A stretch of 64,000 nucleotides of DNA from a bacterium. Lineage in GTDB: Bacteria; Spirochaetota; Leptospiria; Leptospirales; Leptonemataceae. The stretch's first letter is position 1; each line of letters opens with the position of its first letter. Under the pieces are notes generated by a model. It worked only from the letters and a program-made list of their open reading frames with translations. It was not told the DNA's origin and ran no database searches. A program made the translations under genes and the position numbers. The stretch covers positions 758,425 to 822,424 of the forward strand of contig JANSYA010000001.1 of the NCBI GenBank assembly GCA_024742665.1, written 5' to 3'. This document shows positions 51,863-59,883 of this stretch, one piece after another.

Positions 51863-52788
51863 TGAAGAGCGCTCCCCGGGGAAGCAACAGTGCCCGCGAT
51901 GCGAGCGGCGAAGGCCGCTATCTTGATACGGATTTCGAAATTCCCGCCCCGGAATATATCCTTTTTCGATATAGTCTGGCCGGTCCCATTACGCGCATGA
52001 TCGCGGTGTTCATCGATCACCTGGTCATTCTCGGCTTGATTCTGCTCAGTTTTCTCGTGCTCGCCATTCTCGGGAATATTTCCGCCTTCGCCGAATTGGA
52101 AGCCGTGAGCGGTCTCATGACCTTCTTGCTGTTCATGGCGATGTTTCTGCTAACTTATTTTTATTTCCTGTTATTCGAGTGGGGCAATCGAGGCCGCACG
52201 CCGGGCAAGATGGCTCTGGGCTTGCGCGTTGTTTCCGTTGACGGCACGAGTTTAGATCTATTGCAGATCCTGGTTCGCAATCTGGTGCGGCCGGCGGATA
52301 TGTTCCCCATGAGTATGGTGTTGTTTCCGACCTATCTGGTCGGCGGCCTGGGCGCCTTCGTTACGGGGCAGTCCTTCCGTCGCCTCGGAGATCTCGCGGC
52401 GGGTACGGTCGTCGTTCGCGAACAGCGGCCGCAGTTGAATATGGACTTCGCCGGTTCCGGCGCGGAGCGCATCGCCCATTTGAGCCGCGAAATGCACATG
52501 CGCATCTATCCTTCGCCGGCCCTGACTCAAGGGCTCAACGATTTCGCCGCCGGTCACGCGCGATTGAATCCGGCCCGGGCTCTGGAAATCGCTCAGGGCG
52601 TCGAAGAGCGCGTGCGAAAATTTTTCGGCGCTGAAAGCCTCGATTGCACTCCGGTCGAGCTGCTGCTCGCGGCGCATCATTATCTGTACAGCATGAGTCA
52701 CGACGAGCTGATCGGCTTCGCGCCCTTGACCTCCGGATTGAAGGCGTCCGAAAATCAGTCGCAATCAATCGGCGGGAGGTCCTTTTGA
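51862..52788 (+). CDS. RDD-family membrane protein
   Basis: 308 residues. The RDD domain is at residues 30-195: the Arg-Asp pair in ITRMIAVFIDH, a hydrophobic pair of helices, WGNRGRTPGKMALGLRVV and a third helix. It has about three to four membrane helices. A soluble C-terminal 100 residues follow (LSREMHMRIYPSPAL...). RDD proteins are of unclear transport or stress function. Its stop overlaps the TTG start of the SpoIIM-like gene, which has a strong GGGAGG site. Confidence 0.88.
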   Translation: MKSAPRGSNSARDASGEGRYLDTDFEIPAPEYILFRYSLAGPITRMIAVFIDHLVILGLILLSFLVLAILGNISAFAELEAVSGLMTFLLFMAMFLLTYFYFLLFEWGNRGRTPGKMALGLRVVSVDGTSLDLLQILVRNLVRPADMFPMSMVLFPTYLVGGLGAFVTGQSFRRLGDLAAGTVVVREQRPQLNMDFAGSGAERIAHLSREMHMRIYPSPALTQGLNDFAAGHARLNPARALEIAQGVEERVRKFFGAESLDCTPVELLLAAHHYLYSMSHDELIGFAPLTSGLKASENQSQSIGGRSF

Positions 52789-53858
52789 CTCCGGCGCAGT
52801 TCATTCAGCGGCGCACGCCGGACTGGCGGGCCCTAGAAAGCCTGCTACAGCGCATGGAGCTCAGCTCGGATCGCAAGCTGTCGCCGGACGAATTTTTGTC
52901 GTTTGGTCGGCTCTATCGCTCGGCCTGTACGGATCTGAGTTTGAGCGGAGCCTGGCGATTGCCGCGTCACGTGCAGCTGTATCTGGAAGATCTGGTTTCG
53001 CGCAGTCATAGCCATCTATACGCCTTTCACAACCGGCGGCGACTCGGCGAAATCAAAGCCTTCTTTCTGGATTTGATTCCCCGGGCGGTCTTCAGCGATC
53101 GGTACGTGCGCATCTGCCTGCTCGCATTTTATCTGCCTTTTTTTATGAGCATGTACCTGGCTTATCAGTCGCGGCCCTTCGCCGTCGCGATGGTCGGCGA
53201 AACCCATATGGAAATGTTCGAGGATATGCATTCCCGGGAAAAAGAAGACCCCGAGCCTGGCGATATGATCGCCGGCACGGGCTTTTATGTATGGAATAAC
53301 GCGGGGCTCGCCGTGCTAACATTCGGAATTGGTATATTAGGCGGCGTTTTATCTCTGGTGATGGTCTTGTTTAACGCGGTCTTTCTGGGCGCGATTTTGG
53401 GCTATCTGATGACGACCCCCGCGGCCGAGAATATACTTTCCTGGATTCCCGGCCACGGTCCGGTCGAACTGACCGCGATCGCCTTCGCCGGCGCGGCCGG
53501 CCTGCGGGTGGGCTTTTCGTTCGTGGCGCCGGAAGGCCGCCGCCGACTGCGGGCTCTGCGAGAAGAAGCGGCTGCGGCGGTGCCCGTGCTGGTCGCCGCG
53601 GTTACGATGCTTTTTATCGCGGCCTTTTTAGAAGCGACTCTCGCTCCGGCGGTCCTGCCGATCCCGGTGAAATTCGCGGTGGGCGGCGCGACCCTGCTGT
53701 TGATGATCGCGTACTTCGGAGTGAACGGCGGCCTGCGGCATCGATTGCATTTGCGGCGGGAAGCGGCGCGGCTCCAGGCCGAGCGCCGGCGGGAACCAGG
53801 CACGGAGGCCGGAGGCTTGCGTCACGCACAGGGAGGCCGCGCGTCTGGACGTTCGTAA
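52785..53858 (+). CDS. Stage II sporulation protein M-like (DUF95) membrane protein
   Basis: 357 residues from TTG 52785, decided by GGGAGGT five bases upstream and by the 4-base overlap with the RDD stop. A soluble N-terminal helical region (1-90) is followed by about five membrane helices, with NNAGLAVLTFGIGILGG, AENILSWIPGHGPVEL and FAGAAGLRVGF typical of the SpoIIM/DUF95 family. The last 40 residues are Arg/Gly-rich. In non-sporulating bacteria such proteins accompany RDD, MoxR and DUF58, as here. Confidence 0.85.
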   Translation: MTPAQFIQRRTPDWRALESLLQRMELSSDRKLSPDEFLSFGRLYRSACTDLSLSGAWRLPRHVQLYLEDLVSRSHSHLYAFHNRRRLGEIKAFFLDLIPRAVFSDRYVRICLLAFYLPFFMSMYLAYQSRPFAVAMVGETHMEMFEDMHSREKEDPEPGDMIAGTGFYVWNNAGLAVLTFGIGILGGVLSLVMVLFNAVFLGAILGYLMTTPAAENILSWIPGHGPVELTAIAFAGAAGLRVGFSFVAPEGRRRLRALREEAAAAVPVLVAAVTMLFIAAFLEATLAPAVLPIPVKFAVGGATLLLMIAYFGVNGGLRHRLHLRREAARLQAERRREPGTEAGGLRHAQGGRASGRS

Positions 53859-54666
53859 TATCCAGTATCGCCTGCGCCGTCGACGGCTGGATGAGATCTT
53901 CGATTTCGCGGCGCTCGTTCTGCAAAAAAACGTCGGGAGCTTCCTGCTGGTGAGCGCGCCGGCCCTGATCATATGCTGCGTCGGGAACACCGTCCTGCTT
54001 TTGTGGCTCGGTCGTTACGGCCCCGACGAACTGGAGTGGCTTTCCTGGACGCATCTCGGATTATTATTGCTGCTGCTTTCGCAGCGCAGTCTGATTCATC
54101 TACCGGTGCTGCTCTTGAACGGGAGCTTGCTGTTCGACCCGCGTCCGAATCTGCGCGAAATTTTCGCGAACGCTCTGCGATTTTTTCCCCGCTATCTCTG
54201 GTCCCAGGCGATTCTATTGCCGGTGCAAACGGTCGTCTTCTGTTGGACTTTCGTATTGCCCTGGCGCGCGATGATTGCGCATTTCTTTCGCGGAGAAGTC
54301 ATCGTTCTGGAGCGTTTGAAGGGCCGCGATATGATTCGCCGATTGGACGCGATGTCGGTCGGGCAGGGAGAGCGCAACGTCGGCTTCGTATTTTTGAACG
54401 GACTCATATTTCTATTGTACCTGGGAGCTACCGGTTTCGGCTTTAACGTCCTGCTCGGCATGGCTTCGCTTGCGGATCGTTTCTGGTGGCTCGACGCCGG
54501 CTTTTCTCTGTTCAGTCCGATCATACACTTCTTTTTTCTCGCCTACGGCGTTTTCCAGGCGACCGCGAAGTTTTTGTTTTATATCGACAGTCGCTCTTTG
54601 CGCGAAGGCTGGGACATCGAGTTGACGATGGTGAAAGGCGTGCGCGAAACCGAGGAGGCCGCCTGA
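53845..54666 (+). CDS. Polytopic membrane protein of the MoxR operon, unknown function
   Basis: 273 residues if translation starts at CTG 53845, which has GGGAGG eight bases upstream and gives a sensible N-terminus (LDVRNIQYRLRRRRLDEIF); a GTG at 53950 would cut off the first helix. There are about four to five membrane helices with loops such as RPNLREIFANALRFF and IVLERLKGRDMIRRL. No family is recognised. It overlaps the preceding gene by 14 bases and its TGA overlaps the next ATG. A CTG start would be rare. Confidence 0.7.
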   Translation: MDVRNIQYRLRRRRLDEIFDFAALVLQKNVGSFLLVSAPALIICCVGNTVLLLWLGRYGPDELEWLSWTHLGLLLLLLSQRSLIHLPVLLLNGSLLFDPRPNLREIFANALRFFPRYLWSQAILLPVQTVVFCWTFVLPWRAMIAHFFRGEVIVLERLKGRDMIRRLDAMSVGQGERNVGFVFLNGLIFLLYLGATGFGFNVLLGMASLADRFWWLDAGFSLFSPIIHFFFLAYGVFQATAKFLFYIDSRSLREGWDIELTMVKGVRETEEAA

Positions 54667-55475
54667 TGCGTCGCCCGGCGACTCGTATCGCCTTCGCCGC
54701 CTTCGTCCGCGCATTGCTCGTGTTGATTATTCTTGCGCCGGGCTTTGAGTCGGTCTTGCGATCCGAGCCGGTGCGCGAAGCGCTGAAAGAAAGCGAGTGG
54801 TTCGACTACACCGCGGACGATTATCGCGAGTACCGGCCCGAAGATATCGAGCTGCCGGAAGACAACTGGAAGTGCCGGCCTTCGAACGAACCCGAGCTCG
54901 CCGTACCGGAGGCCAGCGCAGTCCCCTTTTTCTTAAACGCGCTTGTGTATCTCGTGCTCGCGGTCGTGGCCGCGCTGATTCTGTATTTGATTTATCGCGT
55001 CATCGAGGAACGACGATCCGAGCCGGAGCTGCTTGAAGAACTGATCGCGGCCGACATCCAACATTCGGAGCTGCCGGCGAGCGTTGCCCGTACTGTCGAC
55101 GCGCGCGAACCGCTGAACCAGAAGCGCCTGCGTGAATTGATCGAGGCGGCCTTCGCGTCGGAAGATCTGCGCTCCGCGGCCATCTATGTGTATCTTTTCG
55201 CTTTGCTGCGCCTGAGTCTGCTGGGTCGCCTGGAGCTGGCCGGCAATCTCACCGCCCGGGACTATTCGCGTCGTCTGGCGGCATCGAGTGGGCCGGCGCT
55301 TTTCGACTTCGACGCCGTGGCCCGCCTGTTTGAATTCGCGCTCTATCGCGGTGGATTGCCTGCGGACGCGGATGCGGAGACCCTGCAGCGAATCTGGCGT
55401 ACGATCGATGACAGCGCTGCCGCTATGCGAAAGGCCGCTGGTGGGAGCGTCGCGACCGGGGAGGGCGGAGCTTGA
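54666..55475 (+). CDS. DUF4129 membrane protein
   Basis: 269 residues from ATG 54666, overlapping the previous TGA. It has one helix near residues 10-28, an acidic extracytoplasmic region (about 40-85), a second helix (91-112), and a cytoplasmic C-terminal half that contains the DUF4129 pattern AAIYVYLFALLRLSLLGRLELAGNLT. Such proteins are regular members of MoxR-DUF58 loci. Its TGA overlaps the TTG start of the DUF4350-like gene. Confidence 0.82.
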   Translation: MRRPATRIAFAAFVRALLVLIILAPGFESVLRSEPVREALKESEWFDYTADDYREYRPEDIELPEDNWKCRPSNEPELAVPEASAVPFFLNALVYLVLAVVAALILYLIYRVIEERRSEPELLEELIAADIQHSELPASVARTVDAREPLNQKRLRELIEAAFASEDLRSAAIYVYLFALLRLSLLGRLELAGNLTARDYSRRLAASSGPALFDFDAVARLFEFALYRGGLPADADAETLQRIWRTIDDSAAAMRKAAGGSVATGEGGA

Positions 55476-57079
55476 ATCTCGCGCGCGAATACGGAAAGGC
55501 GCGGCTGCTGGCCTGTGTTCTGGCGATCGCCCTGGCCTCCGGCTGTGCGGATCCTCTGGTCAATGAAAGCTACGCGACGACCGGCAATGAAAGCATTAAC
55601 GGCATCGACGCCTTCTTGCGAACCCTTGAAAACGAAGTCGTCGAAGAGAATGACGGCGAAGTATTGCAGACCGCGTCTCTTACGAATCGCGTGCGTCGCG
55701 AGGCGGATCTGGTCGTTTATTTTGAACAGGACTTCGTTCCCGACTATCAGCGCGACGAATATTATCGTAATCTCGAAGCCTATCTATTCGGAATCGAAGC
55801 GGAAGGCCTGGAGCCGCGCGAAGGTCTGGAGGAGGAATTCGAAACGGAGCTGCCGGACGGATTCGATGCGGACGACCAAGACTTTGATTTAGACGATCAG
55901 ACCGAGCCGGTTGAAATTCGTAACACCGGGCCGCAAAAACAAACCGCCCCGCGCGGCCTCCCTGAAATCGTTCAGGGTTCATCGCGTCTGGCGCTGCAGG
56001 AGGACTCGCTGGATTCGGGATCGCCGGACCCGGAATCGGATTTGTCCGACGCCGACGAACAACTAGAGGAGCCCGCCGATCGCTTCAAAACGATTTTGTA
56101 TTTCTTAAAGGATACGACCGCCAGCGTGGCCTTCTGGAGCATGCTGGCCGATCAGATGCGCGAGCATCCGCCGCAGCGCGCGTTTTGTGAAGAGCAGCAG
56201 AAACTGGCCTTAATCAGTCGTTCGCTCGATTCTATTCCCTATCTGGCGCCCCTGAGCTCGCGCCGAACTCTGCACGCCGAAGGCGAGCTGATCGACGATT
56301 TGCGCTGGGATCGTGGGGTCTTTCCTGCGGCGAAATTTCCGGCGCGCGGCCTGCGTTATCCCGTACGGACCGTGCCCGGAGAGCCGCGTTCGCACTTCGA
56401 TATTCTGGAATCCGAATTTCTGTACAGTCGGAGTCTGCTTGCGACCGCCGACGGTGAAGACTTAATTCGCGAGCTGCGTCTGCCCTCCGCGCGTTTGATT
56501 CTGATTTATAATTCGGAGTCCTTCCTCAATCATTCCCAGGTGCACCCGGGCAATCGCCGACTGGCGCTCTATCTATTACGGTACAGCCTGAATCACCGGG
56601 CCTGGTCGGATGAGCACAGGCCGGTCGCCGCGGTGGTGCGCAAGCTGGTGAAAACCGAGACGGCGGCGCGGGAAGAATTCGACATGCTACGATTTCTTAA
56701 AGTGTTTCCACTGAATGTTATCGTAATTCATTTTTTCGTTTTGTTGCTATTGTTTCTGCTTTCGCGCTGGCCGCACGCCAGGCCGCCTCTCGAAAACCAG
56801 GCGTCCGGCAGTCGGGAATTTTTAGAGCATATTCGGGCCCTGGGCGTGCGCCTCAGTCGCACGACTCCGCGCATGAAGGCCCTGGAGCCGCTTCTGCGCT
56901 ATAAACAAAAAGTGACCGGCCGCGACTACTCGGCTGTGATCCAAAAGCTCGAAGAAGCCGCGGGTCTGCCGCCGGAAAAAGGCGACGCGGGCACGCCGCA
57001 GCGCGCGAAAGATTCGGAACATTCTGAGAAAATGAAAGACGTACGGCGACTAAATTCGCCATGGGAGAAAGACGGGTAA
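55472..57079 (+). CDS. DUF4350-like protein with lipoprotein-type signal
   Basis: 535 residues from TTG 55472, overlapping the previous TGA (TTGA). The N-terminus (LLACVLAIALASGC) looks like a lipoprotein signal. After it comes a segment with NESINGIDAFLRTLENE, which matches the start of DUF4350 proteins of this locus type. A strongly acidic region follows (about 105-210), then a folded middle and one transmembrane helix (about 412-432, VIVIHFFVLLLLFLL) and a basic C-terminal tail. It may scaffold the MoxR complex across the membrane. DUF4350 assignment is moderate. Confidence 0.7.
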   Translation: MNLAREYGKARLLACVLAIALASGCADPLVNESYATTGNESINGIDAFLRTLENEVVEENDGEVLQTASLTNRVRREADLVVYFEQDFVPDYQRDEYYRNLEAYLFGIEAEGLEPREGLEEEFETELPDGFDADDQDFDLDDQTEPVEIRNTGPQKQTAPRGLPEIVQGSSRLALQEDSLDSGSPDPESDLSDADEQLEEPADRFKTILYFLKDTTASVAFWSMLADQMREHPPQRAFCEEQQKLALISRSLDSIPYLAPLSSRRTLHAEGELIDDLRWDRGVFPAAKFPARGLRYPVRTVPGEPRSHFDILESEFLYSRSLLATADGEDLIRELRLPSARLILIYNSESFLNHSQVHPGNRRLALYLLRYSLNHRAWSDEHRPVAAVVRKLVKTETAAREEFDMLRFLKVFPLNVIVIHFFVLLLLFLLSRWPHARPPLENQASGSREFLEHIRALGVRLSRTTPRMKALEPLLRYKQKVTGRDYSAVIQKLEEAAGLPPEKGDAGTPQRAKDSEHSEKMKDVRRLNSPWEKDG

Positions 57080-57083
57080 TTTT

Positions 57084-58103
57084 ATGACAGACACCACGCA
57101 AACAAACGGGGCTCCTCAAACAAGGCCTCCTCTCGACGTCGCGAAGATTCAGTCGGAGATCGGTCGGCTGCGCGAAGAGATCGCGAAAGTCTACGTCGGG
57201 CAAGAGGAACTCGTGACGGGAACTCTGGCCGCGCTCTTCGCCGGCGGACACGTGATGATCGAAGGCGTGCCGGGTCTCGGCAAAACCCTGTTGGTGCGTA
57301 TCCTGGGCGTGACGCTCGGCTGCAATTTTTCGCGCATTCAGTTTACGCCTGATCTCATGCCTTCGGATATTACCGGCTCGCATATCTATAATCAAAAAGA
57401 GCAGAAATTCGTATTTATTCGCGGTCCGATTTTTACGAATCTGCTGCTGGCCGACGAGATCAATCGTTCGCCGGCGAAGACGCATGCCGCACTGCTGGAA
57501 ATCATGCAGGAGCAGCAGGTGACGATCGACAATCGTCGCTACAAAATCGAAGCTCCGTTTTTTACGCTGGCCACGCAAAATCCGGTCGAGTCGGAAGGGA
57601 CGTATAGTTTGCCGGAAGCGCAGCTCGATCGTTTTTTACTGAAGCTGTTGATTCAGTACCCGCAGGCGGAAGAAGAAGTCAATATCCTGCGGATGCATGC
57701 GGACGGCGGCTCCTTCGATTTGATCGAGAGCGTAAAGCCGGTCATGAACCAGGCGCGAGTGCTTGAAATTATCTCCGCGGTGGAAAGCGTAACCGTATCC
57801 GAAGCGATTCTGGATTATATCGCGCGACTCGTGCGCGCCACCCGCGATCGCCGCGATATTTACCTGGGATGTTCGCCCCGGGCGGGCATCGCGCTGCTGC
57901 GAACATCGCGCGTGCTGGCTTTGATGGAAGGCCGGGACTTCGTTATTCCCGACGATATCAAACGTCTCGCGCCGGCGAGCATGCGCCATCGGATCGTACT
58001 GACCCCCGAGGCGGAAGTCGAAGGCCGATCGGTCGACGATGTAATCGCGGACGTAATCGCCGCCGTCGAAGTTCCGAAGGGGGACGACGCGCGCCAGTCT
58101 TAG
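57084..58103 (+). CDS. MoxR-family AAA+ ATPase
   Basis: 339 residues. Walker A is EGVPGLGKTLL (residues 58-68); Walker B is LLADEINRSPAK (near 127), followed by the sensor-1 region TLATQNPVE and sensor-2 GCSPRAG-region. MoxR ATPases act as chaperones for vWA/DUF58 partner proteins. It begins 4 bases after the DUF4350-like gene stop. The partner DUF58 gene follows 25 bases later. The N-terminal 20 residues are Thr/Pro-rich. Confidence 0.93.
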   Translation: MTDTTQTNGAPQTRPPLDVAKIQSEIGRLREEIAKVYVGQEELVTGTLAALFAGGHVMIEGVPGLGKTLLVRILGVTLGCNFSRIQFTPDLMPSDITGSHIYNQKEQKFVFIRGPIFTNLLLADEINRSPAKTHAALLEIMQEQQVTIDNRRYKIEAPFFTLATQNPVESEGTYSLPEAQLDRFLLKLLIQYPQAEEEVNILRMHADGGSFDLIESVKPVMNQARVLEIISAVESVTVSEAILDYIARLVRATRDRRDIYLGCSPRAGIALLRTSRVLALMEGRDFVIPDDIKRLAPASMRHRIVLTPEAEVEGRSVDDVIADVIAAVEVPKGDDARQS

Positions 58104-58128
58104 ATCGCATCGCCGTCTTTTGCCGATC

Positions 58129-59487
58129 ATGATTTACCCGACGAATCGTTTTTTGATTCTATGTTGCGCGCCCCTGGCTCTGGCCTTCGTCGTTCCGCTG
58201 CTGGAATTCTTAACCGACGTGCCCTTGCTGGTCATCAGCGAAGATTTTGTGATCGCGGCGCTGCTCGCTCTGGACGGACTGCTGCTTTTGCTTTTCGGCC
58301 TGGACGCCCTGACGATTCCGCGACGCAAACGCTTTCGCGCTGAACGCACGACCGATCGAGTGTTCAGCGCGAATTTTCCTCACAGCGTCGCGCTGGATAT
58401 ACTGCTGGCGCCGGGCTGGATCCGCAATCGCGTGCGAGCCTGGATCGCGGACGATGCGGTCGAAGGTATGGACGTCGTCGGTTTCCCTCATGACGCGCGT
58501 CTGAAGAGCGGTCACAACCGCATGGAATATCGTTTGCGTTCCCCGCGTCGCGGTCGCTACGAACTGCGCCGCGTCTATGTCAGCTGTTATTCGATTCTGG
58601 GCCTGGCCCGGCGCGTCTATCGTCTGCCGTGCGAAACCGAGATTCGCGTTTATCCGGATCTAAAAGCGGTGAATCGTTACGCGCTGCTTGCGCGCAAATC
58701 GCACCTGGGGTTGATCGGCATTCGTCGCGCGCGTCGCGCCGGCGGCGATAACGAATTCGAACGACTGCGTGATTATCAAAACGACGACGATTTTCGACAC
58801 ATCGATTGGAAGTCCACGGCGCGCCAGAACCGCATGATCGTGCGCACGTACCAGATGACCCAGAATCAGACGATCGTCTTTCTCCTGGACTGCGGTCGGA
58901 TGATGACGGCGGAATTCGAAGGTCGTTCGATGCTCGATTACGCGATGAACAGCGTGCTCATGCTTTCGCACGTGGCTCTCAAGCAGGGCGATCGCGTCGG
59001 CCTGTTGGCTTTCGCGTCGGGAGTGTTGCGCTACGTGAAGCCGGCCTCCGGCGACGGGCAGCACCGCCGACTCGTGCAGGCCTGCTACGATCTTGCTCCG
59101 CGGCACGAAGAGAGCAACTACGATCTGGTATTTCAGTATCTCAATACGGTTTCGCGCAAACGCAGCCTGGTGACGCTGCTCACAAACGTGATCGACGATA
59201 TGAACGTCGAGATGATGCTCGCCTATCTCGGAGCGCTCGCGGGTCGGCATCTGCCTTTCGCGGTGTTGCTCAAGCAGCGCGAAATTCAAGAGCTCGCCGA
59301 TCGCCCGCCGCGGGTTATGGACGACCTGTTCGAGCAGGCCGCCGCCGCGGACTATTTACTGTGGAAGGCGGCGGTCGTACAGAAGCTGAAGAATCGCAGC
59401 GTGCTTGCGCTGGAATCGTTCCCCGATCAGCTCGACGCGCTGCTGATCAACGAATACTTGAATATCAAAGCGCGCAAGCTGCTGTGA
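58129..59487 (+). CDS. DUF58 protein (vWA-like, MoxR partner)
   Basis: 452 residues from ATG 58129 (a TTG at 58120 is possible). Two transmembrane helices at about 6-25 and 35-55. Residues 60-190 form a beta-rich extracytoplasmic-like region. The DUF58 signature appears as LRDYQNDDDFRHIDWKSTARQ and IVRTYQMTQNQTIVFLLDCG, with MIDAS-like LLDCGRM. DUF58 proteins are the usual partners of MoxR. It closes the operon. Role in envelope or stress assembly is inferred from other bacteria. Confidence 0.9.
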   Translation: MIYPTNRFLILCCAPLALAFVVPLLEFLTDVPLLVISEDFVIAALLALDGLLLLLFGLDALTIPRRKRFRAERTTDRVFSANFPHSVALDILLAPGWIRNRVRAWIADDAVEGMDVVGFPHDARLKSGHNRMEYRLRSPRRGRYELRRVYVSCYSILGLARRVYRLPCETEIRVYPDLKAVNRYALLARKSHLGLIGIRRARRAGGDNEFERLRDYQNDDDFRHIDWKSTARQNRMIVRTYQMTQNQTIVFLLDCGRMMTAEFEGRSMLDYAMNSVLMLSHVALKQGDRVGLLAFASGVLRYVKPASGDGQHRRLVQACYDLAPRHEESNYDLVFQYLNTVSRKRSLVTLLTNVIDDMNVEMMLAYLGALAGRHLPFAVLLKQREIQELADRPPRVMDDLFEQAAAADYLLWKAAVVQKLKNRSVLALESFPDQLDALLINEYLNIKARKLL

Positions 59488-59518
59488 CGCCCGGCGGGAA
59501 TCGCCGGCATCGATCCTG

Positions 59519-59767
59519 TCAGAGCTCTCTTAAGAGCGAACGATACTCGCGATAGCCGAAGCCCTGGCTCAGGCAGTACTCCGCGAGCGTCAGACGATGC
59601 GCCAGAAACTCCACGACGTAGATCCCGTGATACAGCGGTTCGCCGGGGTGCATGCGTCCCGCGCGACGATAGGCCCGGTCGATCCAGCGATCGCTGCGAT
59701 GCGCCATACGATCGACCAGGCGGTCTTTCCAGCGAGACGGCATATTGGAAAATTCGTTTCGTTTCAC
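59519..59767 (-). CDS. Small basic protein, unknown function
   Basis: 82 residues starting at GTG 59767; GGAG lies 7 bases upstream, which favours a real gene. It is rich in Arg, His and Tyr, has no signal or membrane helix, and contains RWIDRAYRRAGRMHPGEPLYHG. I do not recognise it. It is convergent with the DUF58 gene. Confidence 0.5.
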   Translation of the reverse strand: MKRNEFSNMPSRWKDRLVDRMAHRSDRWIDRAYRRAGRMHPGEPLYHGIYVVEFLAHRLTLAEYCLSQGFGYREYRSLLREL

Positions 59768-59883
59768 GATGAGGCTCCGGCGGTTGGCGCTAACAGAATC
59801 TTATGCTGCTTTCGGGGCTTCGCAATCAAAAATTTCGCGTCGTGCGCCGGGCCTGTTTCTGAAGATCTGCGGACGGTAGGCTG

